Of a stretch of 28,786 nt of DNA, positions 19,090 through 26,559 are shown in pieces. The stretch's first letter is position 1; each line of letters opens with the position of its first letter. Under the pieces are notes generated by a model, which was not told where the DNA came from, searched no databases, and saw only the letters and a list, made by a program, of their open reading frames with translations. The stretch lies in the NCBI GenBank assembly GCA_964058845.1, contig CAXKVR010000397.1:1-28786 (forward strand), read 5' to 3'. The DNA is from Carex sylvatica. Lineage: Eukaryota; Streptophyta; Magnoliopsida; Poales; Cyperaceae. Position numbers and translations under genes: made by a program.

Positions 19090-19896
19090 GTATCAAGTAG
19101 GGGTGGCAACGAGCTGTTAAAGAGCGAGTTAGGTCACACTCGCACTCGGCTTGTTAGTGTATCAAGTTGAGCGAGCGAGTTTGGATTTTAGGTTTCGAGC
19201 TAAAACTATTGCTCAAGACCGACTCGTGGCTTGTCCGAGCGAGCTGAGCTAGCTCGTTACTAGCTTGGCAGATTTATAAATTTGTATATTTTCTTTTCTG
19301 CTATATCTTAAATTTTTCATAACACATCTTATTAATTATGACTAAAACAAAATAATATTTATATGACTGATTACTGAGGAATACTCTTAATTCAATTATA
19401 ATTAAGCAAATCAACTACTATAAATTAAGTTTACAGTTAAATTCATACATACAAATATATCAAAATCCTAAATTTATACAAACATATTCACATAATAAAT
19501 CCATGCATACGAAATCAAATAAATTCATACAAATTAACTTAATTGCTTATAATTAATTCACACATATTTCATACAAAATTACCAATCAACTTAAACACAG
19601 TACAAAGTGCAATTGCCATAACATTGACTATAATATCCATAAATCATAATATCCCTAATCTAAAATTAACGGATCCAATTAAACTACTAACTATGTATAT
19701 TAAAAAGCTCGTTAACGACCGAGCTGGCTCGTGCCGAGCCAGGCCAAACTCAAACTCGTTAATTTTGGCTCGAGTATGTAGCGAGCGAGCTAATTTTAAC
19801 TCGATCCACTAACAAACGAGCTGTTACCGATCGAGTCACGAGTGAATACCAAGCGGGCCACGAGTCACGAGCTTTTTTGCCAGTCCTAGTATCAAG
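19090..19896. mobile_element. Non-autonomous hAT element (791 bp) with 8-bp target-site duplication
   Basis: Target-site duplication GTATCAAG is present at 19090-19097 and 19889-19896. The element runs 19098-19888 with terminal inverted repeats TAGGGGTGGCAA and TTGCCAGTCCTA (10 of 12 positions pair). The 8-bp duplication and the TAGGGGTGGCAA end are hAT hallmarks. Both subterminal regions are packed with GAGC/GAGCT and CTCGTT motifs on both strands, such as GAGCGAGCTGAGCTAGCTCG near 19236, the likely transposase-binding repeats. The middle is AT-rich and non-coding, so it would depend on a transposase encoded elsewhere. Confidence 0.93.
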
Positions 19897-19977
19897 CCGT
19901 TATGTATCCCCTTTTCGGAAAGTATAAGCAAAGTTGAACTTGACACTTTCTTAGGATCAAAGTATTTGACATTGTAG

Positions 19978-20248
19978 TAATATTCGGTCTATTCGGTTGC
20001 AATCTGAATAGAAAATTTATATTCGGTCTGAATATGCAGTTTAGAGTATATTATCGGTTTAGAGTATATTAACGATTTACTGTATACTAATAGTAATAGA
20101 AATACCGATTTAGAGTATATTAACAGTGGTTTATACCACATATTACCGTATACTTGTTTATATATGTGTAAATTTTTATTTAAAATTCACATATATAAAT
20201 TCGCGGTATGCACTGATTTTCTGCATACCGCATATAAACCGAATATTA
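19978..20248. mobile_element. Candidate MITE with imperfect terminal inverted repeats
   Basis: The left end TAATATTCGGTCTAT (from 19978) matches the complement of the right end ATAAACCGAATATTA (to 20248) with one mismatch. Inside, TTTAGAGTATATTA occurs three times (20040, 20058, 20109) and there is a palindrome, TATATGTG...CACATATA, at 20161-20195. I could not settle a target-site duplication. Confidence 0.5.
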
Positions 20249-20649
20249 AAACACTGTATATATATATTTATTTATTTTTCTTCAAAATGTCCACTATGTT
20301 AGGTTTTACTGGCTTGAATTGACATTTCAGGTGGACTGACTTTTGTATGATTTACGACAAAGATCGTCTGAACTGTAATCGGAAATTTAATTAAAGGGTA
20401 AGAATGTAAGACATTCAAATTGTTTTCTTATGAATTAAATTTTTTTTTACTATGTACATTGAAATTTAATTAACATTTTTTTTTTTAATAGTTCAAACTA
20501 TTCTCATAGTGGAAATTTGGATTCAAATTTCAGCAGTTACAAATGCATTTTATATTGCAGTCCCTTCAATTAAAATTTTCTGTCCCTGGTACTCAAAACA
20601 ACATAGGTAAAATTCTTACAAAAAATATAAAGCAATAATAATACTATGC
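20249..20649. other. AT-rich intergenic sequence, nothing identified
   Basis: No gene or repeat supported. It holds several T and A homopolymer runs. Confidence 0.6.
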
Positions 20650-21038
20650 TTGCTAACCTGTGTTGCATAGATACGAGTACGGGTATCATATTGGATACGA
20701 TACTAATACGGCGATGCGTCAATTTTTAAAAATCTAAAATATGATACGCCTATTATAAATATACTAGACTGGTCAAGCTCGATCCACGCAGACAGCAAAC
20801 AAAAATAATATTTCAACCGGTGTACGCACGGTTCACGACCCAGATCCGTATCCTAAGCGTATCCAATCGTATCAACGCATATGTTGACCGTATCGAGAGA
20901 TTAGGGATACACCAACTCATCCGATACGCCAGCTGGCGTATCCGACACGTATCGGATCCGTATCGGGTGCGTATCCGTATCCGATACGCACCCGATACGG
21001 TGCCTTAGGTGACGTATCGGGGTAACATAGTTGCTAAC
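20650..21038. mobile_element. hAT-type MITE (373 bp) with 8-bp target-site duplication
   Basis: Target-site duplication TTGCTAAC is present at 20650-20657 and 21031-21038. The element, 20658-21030, begins CTGTGTTGCATAGATACG and ends CGTATCGGGGTAACATAG; read inwards the latter is CTATGTTACCCCGATACG. Subterminal GATACG/CGTATC motifs are dense on both strands. A perfect internal palindrome has 17-bp arms CGTATCGGGTGCGTATC (20959-20975) and GATACGCACCCGATACG (20983-20999) with a 7-nt loop. No coding capacity. It ends 226 bp downstream of the methyltransferase stop codon. Confidence 0.9.
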
Positions 21039-21054
21039 TAACGAGATATATGGA

Positions 21055-21060
21055 TTTATT
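21055..21060 (-). terminator. Candidate polyadenylation signal AATAAA
   Basis: AATAAA on the minus strand lies about 205 bp downstream of the predicted methyltransferase stop (21265), a plausible 3' UTR length. Plant signals are loose, so this is only a candidate. Confidence 0.35.
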
Positions 21061-21264
21061 ATGTTTCTCGGTACTCTCAAGGAACAAAATATTAAATGGT
21101 TTCTAATTCATCTCAAAATCCTAAAAAATGGAAGGCGCAAGAGGATCTTGACAAGCAAAATGAAATAACAGAAAACACAAGGTACTAATAAGCTCCTCAT
21201 TTAGTTGAAGAGGCGCTTTCAAGCAGTTAATTTTTTTCAGAAACCAGTAGCTAGTATGTCCGAG

Positions 21265-24200
21265 TTAATCTCGCATCACCTGATGTAAGTAAAATTATAA
21301 GTAAAAGGTTAATTGCATACTAAAAAATACATGCATTTTTTAATGACTAAGGTAGAAATAGTTACCGGTTGAAAAAGAAGTATCGACAATGGACCATTTT
21401 CTACAACAGATTTTGCAAAATCAGCATGACCTAAGAACCAAGAATCTATAATGCCATTGCCAGCATCAACTCCATTGAACCATTTATCCACCAACTCCAA
21501 ATTATTTTTTCTTGCAGCCGAGAGAATAGATGATTCGTCAACTCTTCTCTGAATATGACAGAGAATAAAATAAGGCACTTCTCCATCATTGTCTTGATCC
21601 GCTATAAATTCCCTTGCTGTCTCAAAAAGAGGCACAGTAGCCCCTGGATTGTAAGTTACATCTGTTCCTATTATTACATCAAAAGACGATGCATGCTCCT
21701 TAATAGCATTAATATCTCCCTTATCACCCCAGAACAATTTTCTTATTAAAACTTTATTAGCAGTTTCTGGGTCAAGATTACTTGATACATTCTCTTTTAG
21801 GAGCTCAAGCGATTCTACATCTCCATCTGTGGCAACTACTAGCTGTGCGGTACGAGCAGCAACCATTGAACACACACTGGCTGAACCAGTACCTAATTCT
21901 AGAACTTTTTTACCAGTGTAAATTGAAGAATTATATGATAGTAAACTGCACATGAGACGTGCTGATTCCCACAACATCAGGCCAGTCGATTTGCACGTGT
22001 GTTGGTATTCTTTTGCAAGTGCCTTTATCTTGAAGTGGTTACCCTTCACTTGTATCTCTATTATCTGTTAAACAAAAATTATCCATGGAAAAAACTGATC
22101 AGCATCTCTTTCTATTTAAAGTCTCAAGGCCTTAAGTTGGTTATTTTTGAATTAAAATTTTGATCAACAATTTTGCAAGTTCTTCTTATTTTGTTTGTTT
22201 TTAATTTCTTATTAGGAAAGCCCATCTCAGTTGATTAATTAGAATATCTGCTATTTCCTAATTGTGATACATTATATTCCATTATATTATTGCCAGAAAT
22301 TAATAGAAATATACATAAAAAGAGAATAATTTGAAGAACCTGCCTCATGAGCAGTATGAGATATGCCAAACATGTTGCCAACATCCTCGGATATGTCAAT
22401 ATCATTATCATCCGCACATAACAAAGGAACCTTGGAGAACTGGACATCTCCAGTCTTCTCTTCTTTGTCATCATCATTTTCACCAAATGGTACACAAGTG
22501 GCTGGTTTAATTTTGAAAATAGCCTGAATCCAGGACCTGTTAAAGAGAAATATACAATATTATTGGCAGAAATAATGAATTACCGTTCGCATCAGTTGGA
22601 TAAGAATCTCATCTATTGGGAATTTCTAATTCGTCATATTCTATTACCGCTTCAATCCATAAATAACTCAAGTACAAAACTAATCTGAGCACGAATGCTC
22701 TCCTGGATACTTCTGCCTCGTCTTGATTACAGCAGCACTTTGTACTAATGACAAGGAATTATGCAGGCTCACAATCTACCAATCTGAGTATGAAGCACGA
22801 AAAACCCTGCAGGCTCACTATATACTGATCCAAGCGCAGTAACCCTTGGTTCTGTTTTTTCTTATTTTTCTTGTCTACTTTGTTAAGGGGTTTCAGTTGT
22901 AATAGTGTAAGTACTGGTACAAATGTTGTATGTACTAGTATGAAATGATATGTAACTGGTTTTGTCCTGATTAATAAAATATCGCCTACGAGCTTTCAAC
23001 CAAAAAAAAAAGGTAAAAGAAAATCTAGTAAAAAAACCCAATATCTTTCTTTCAATCAAAACCTTAGTTTCTCCTTAGCTTCTTTTTGCTCATATGGCTC
23101 CCAAATTTATGCAAGGATACTTATCCTAGTACAACTTGGCTAAGAGTTCAATACTTACTAAGATCCACATTTGTGAACTTAAATTAGTTCTCTCTTTTTT
23201 GCCACTACAATAAAACTACAAGCACATTAGGATATGTTTGGTTGCAACATTAGAATAGCTAAATTGGTGTTTGTCTTATTAGAATAGCTTATTCTAATAA
23301 GACAACCAAGTTTGATTCCCTATTCTAGCTATTCTAATCCAACCAAACACAAAATAGCTTGTTCTCAAGAATAGCCTAGAATTGTCAAGTTTCTGGTCCA
23401 AACAAAGGTGCTTTATTATTTAGGCATACCTTAAGAATTAGAGTATAGAATTGGTGTGATTTAATTGATAGGACTACAGAATTAAACAAAAACTCAGAAG
23501 TTAGTTCTAATCGAATAAAAATTGATGCTCCCTTAATATTTTATAGCAGTAGACTTACCTGTTCATTACTAGTTCTAGCGATCTATTCTCAACTTGTTTG
23601 TTGTGGGTGCCAATTTCTACAACTTCAAACCCATTTTCCTCAAATAAATTTGTCAAAAATTCTTCAGAGAAGTAGTAAGCACGCTGCATAGATAATATTG
23701 CCGGTCATTGGATGTATTATAGAGGACACACCACGAAAAGAAAATTAAACTTTCATTTACTTACCGTACCATCACCTCTAACATAGAAACTCTCACTAAT
23801 TTGTTGCCCTTTCGAAGTAAGCCTTTCCTACAGGATAACATAAATAAAATTATAACAAAAGAACTCCAATTACTTTACAAAAGGCACATTAAACCACGCT
23901 AACCTGTGCAAGGTCACCAGAAGCATAATCCCGGAAAAGGACACGTCCATTTTTCTGTAGGAAGATAAAAAGAGTAAACTTCACATGTGAATCTTCAGGT
24001 ATCACTCTAATCGAAGTTTCATTTTGGTAACTAAATTTTCAACTTAGTACCAATTCCATTAGCATTCATAAAAGATGCTGATGCAAATCCATGTTAGTCA
24101 GGCTGGCAGGACTCATTTGATGATGTGGATACTCAAAAAGGGGGAAAAAAATCTCATTTTTATTAGATGTACCATACCATCAATATTGATGTCAATGTCA

Positions 24201-26204
24201 ATGTCATCAACTTTAGCGTGGACACATCCATATCAACAATTTGGAAATGATACGAATTTTCATCCTACTTGTAGCATACTTTAATTTAACCATATAATTA
24301 ATTTGGTAGAAATTTTAAATATTAGGGGAACAATATGAGAACTGGAAAATTTCAGGGACCAGAAAAGGAAAAGGTTGATTCTAAGGACCATCGAGACAAT
24401 TTAATCCAAAAGAAATTTTAGAAAATAATTTCCTCTCCATTTTCAACTTAGTACCAATTCCATTAGCATTCATAAAAGATGCTGATGCAAATCCATGTTA
24501 GTCAGGCTGGCAGGACTCATTTCATGATGTGGATACTTAAAAAGGGGGAAAAATCTCATTTTTATTAGATGTACCATACCATCAATATTGATGTCAATGC
24601 CAATGTCATCAACTTTAGAGTGGACACATCCATATCAACAATTTGGAAATGATACGAATTTTCATCCTAATTGTAGCATACTTTAATTTAACCATATAAT
24701 TAATTTGGTAGAAATTTTAAATATTAGGGGAACAATATGAGAACTGGAAAATTTCAGGGACCAGAAAAGGAAAAGATTGATTCTAAGGACCATCCAGACA
24801 ATTTAATCCAAAAGAAATTTTAGAAAATGATTCCCTCTCCAGTCTGCACAGTGCACCAGAATGACACAAATTTAGATTTTCTTTTTTCCAAAACAAGAAA
24901 ACTTCACTCACACTTAAAACACATCTTATGTTTTGCAGAACCAAAGGCATCTTTTCTGGCGAAACTGCAGACAAAACAAAAATCTACTTTTCTGTTAGAT
25001 GCTTCTAACCGTTGGCATATTAAAATCTTTAATATAATATTAGTTGAATAAATTAATAACAAAATTACCATGGTTAAAATGTCGACGGACGATGGATTCA
25101 TCATCTCTGCAAGACTGTCTGCTGTGATGTCACATACAAATGCATTTACATAATTTTGTGAGTAATCCTTGTGTTGCTGCACCAAGTTCAACCAAGTAAA
25201 AGAACATATTAAGAAAATTTCCTCATCAAATGTAACGAAAAATGACATGGAATGAGTTGTACCTTGACAAGGTCAATGGCACGTGGGGAAAAGTCGCATG
25301 CATGGATAAATATACTAGGATATGTAGAAAGAAGAGCGAATATTGTGTTTCCTACTCCACACCCAACCTGCCAGTAAATATATATAGATAGTTAAACAAA
25401 TAAAATAAAGTAATTATACCCACCAAAATTCATACAATTCCTATAAAGAAAAAGCAAAGGGTACCTCTAATACAACAAGCTTTTCCCCCTCCTCGGCCTG
25501 GAAGACCAAAGTATATGAATTACTAACCGGTACCCCGATATATTAGGTTAAAGAAAAAGAGATATTTGAGAGAACAAGATAAAATTATAACCTCAAAATA
25601 GTGGCCCCATTCCTTATCTAAGTAGTGTCTGTCCTTGAAAGAACTATTTAAATTACAATGCAGTTCATTAATCATCATAATGAAAAATAATCACCCAAAA
25701 TATAATAAAATAGTCCCCGTCCACTTCGTGCAATTCCTTGATAAATCAAAATTAGCTTTAAGTTTCAGTGCAGTAACTTGTATCAAAACAATAATCAAAT
25801 TTTGTTCATCAAAAGCTTTTCATTCAAGTAGCTAACCGCCAACATTGCTTTTTGCCCAGTATAATTGCATTTGCAATTGTAATATACCTTGTCTTGATGA
25901 CGCCTATAGAAGACATCCCAGTACTTCTTGGCATCTCTTTCGTATTTCTCTGTTACAAGTCAAAAATTATAATTTTTAGGTAATCTGCTATGGACTAAAA
26001 TTTTCAGAGAAAAATTTATCGAAATCAACTACAAAATTTTCCTTTTCTTTTTATCTTTTAAACCAAGAATTGCAATTATAAAACAATGTTCTCTTATACA
26101 ATATCACAATAACCTTTCCAGAAGGCAGTAACGAGCCGACCAGAGGAGGAGGTGTTGGACGAATAGATTTGAATCTTCTTCCCTTGCTTCTCCTCCAACG
26201 CCAT
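21265..26204 (-). CDS. Two-domain methyltransferase: METTL2/6/8-type (tRNA m3C) plus Methyltransf_16-type, 13 exons
   Basis: Predicted exons are 26204-26114, 25949-25888, 25633-25592, 25497-25465, 25367-25263, 25176-25069, 24983-24912, 23954-23904, 23827-23765, 23683-23559, 22536-22344, 22064-21366 and 21279-21265. Phases match throughout, giving about 552 residues. The N-terminal half matches the tRNA 3-methylcytidine methyltransferase family: KYERDAKKYWDVFYRRHQD, DRHYLDKEWGHYF, SAM motif I LEVGCGVGNTIFALL (about 75-89), HACDFSPRAIDLVK, AFVCDITADSL, VDILTMIFVLSAVSPEKMP and NGRVLFRDYASGDLAQ. An acidic linker (ENDDDKEEK, DDNDIDISED) leads to a second methyltransferase domain: EYQHTCKSTGLMLWESARLM, VLELGTGSASVCSMVAA (about 369-385), VVATDGD and IIGTDVTY (about 446-453). 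The same two-domain order occurs in Arabidopsis At2g26200-type proteins of similar length. Likely role: SAM-dependent tRNA methylation, with the second domain's substrate unknown. Oddities are at the exon 3 acceptor and the intron 11 donor. The 5-codon last exon is tentative. Confidence 0.88.
22342..22343 (-). other. Probable GC donor of intron 11 (GC-AG intron)
   Basis: The exon reads CAT GAG followed by GCAGGT. Splicing at the GC (22343-22342) to the AG before 22064 keeps the frame and gives HTAHEIIEIQVKG, matching the expected family length. Using the adjacent GT (22339-22338) with the same acceptor shifts the frame to an early stop. GT with a second AG seven bases into exon 12 would also restore frame, giving HTAHEAEIQVKG. 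Confidence 0.55.
22800..23011 (+). mobile_element. Possible retroposed 3' end with poly(A), in intron 10
   Basis: On the plus strand, opposite to the gene, TTAATAAAATATCGCC (from 22971) is followed about 20 bp later by a run of ten A (from 23002). This is the layout of a polyadenylated transcript's end. TGCAGGCTCAC occurs twice upstream (22762 and 22809). I found no clear target-site duplication and no coding sequence, so whether it is LINE, SINE or chance is open. The start is approximate. Confidence 0.35.
23236..23348. mobile_element. Foldback MITE, Tourist-like, in intron 10 of the methyltransferase gene
   Basis: The outer arms GTTTGGTT (23236-23243) and AACCAAAC (23341-23348) pair, as do ATTAGAATAGCT (23249-23260) and AGCTATTCTAAT (23327-23338). 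The centre is a perfect 16-bp inverted repeat: TTGTCTTATTAGAATA (23271-23286) and TATTCTAATAAGACAA (23290-23305), with a 3-nt loop. The GTTTGGTT end and the GAATAGCT phrase also occur in the Harbinger terminus near 6590-6700, so a Tourist/Harbinger origin is plausible. No target duplication was fixed. Confidence 0.75.
24037..24842. repeat. 404-bp tandem duplication inside intron 7
   Basis: The segment 24037-24440 is repeated at 24441-24842 with only a handful of differences, such as ACTCAAAAAG versus ACTTAAAAAG and GTCAATGTCAATG versus GTCAATGCCAATG. Both begin TTTCAACTTAGTACCAATTC. The two copies fill most of intron 7 (24911-23955). Neither codes for anything recognisable. High identity suggests a recent event, or an assembly duplication. 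Confidence 0.92.
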
Positions 26205-26463
26205 TAGCATCCAAAATCAATTTAAGGAAAGATAATACGATACAACAAAATAGAGGTTGCGAACCAATTCAAAGTTCAGTTTAATAAAATTTGGAGGGGC
26301 TCGACCGCTCGAAGGAGCGGGTGGGAGGCGCGGCGGCGGGAATCTGGGAGCAATGTTGCATGTAACCGCGCTCGCGATCGAAGCAACACTACTCTTAACT
26401 AAGCCGGATCGAGTTTCTCATTCTTTACCCAAACCCGATCCGATCGGCCTGTAACGAACTCAA
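26205..26463 (-). promoter_or_regulatory. 5' UTR and proximal promoter region of the methyltransferase gene
   Basis: About 260 bp upstream of ATG 26204. It contains a GC-rich stretch near 26295-26345 (GGAGCGGGTGGGAGGCGCGG), unusual in this AT-rich window, and sits between the gene and a divergent LINE. No clear TATA box was chosen. Transcription start unknown. Confidence 0.5.
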
Positions 26464-26464
26464 T

Positions 26465-26482
26465 TGGGCTGTCATAAGCCCA
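26465..26482. promoter_or_regulatory. Palindromic pair of site II elements (TGGGCT / AGCCCA)
   Basis: TGGGCT at 26465-26470 and AGCCCA at 26477-26482 form an inverted pair with a 6-bp spacer, 260 bp upstream of the methyltransferase start. TGGGCY site II elements, bound by TCP factors, are typical of plant promoters for translation and RNA-processing genes, which would suit a tRNA modification enzyme. Function is inferred. Confidence 0.5.
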
Positions 26483-26559
26483 AATTTAAAGTATATCCAA
26501 TAAAGAAACAGATTCTTACCTTATGTTATTCTGACGTGGATGAAGGTTTAATAATTAAT

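Noticed and set aside
24075..24284. Plus-strand open frame in the intronic duplication
   Set aside because: It is not kept open in the second copy of the duplication and resembles nothing.
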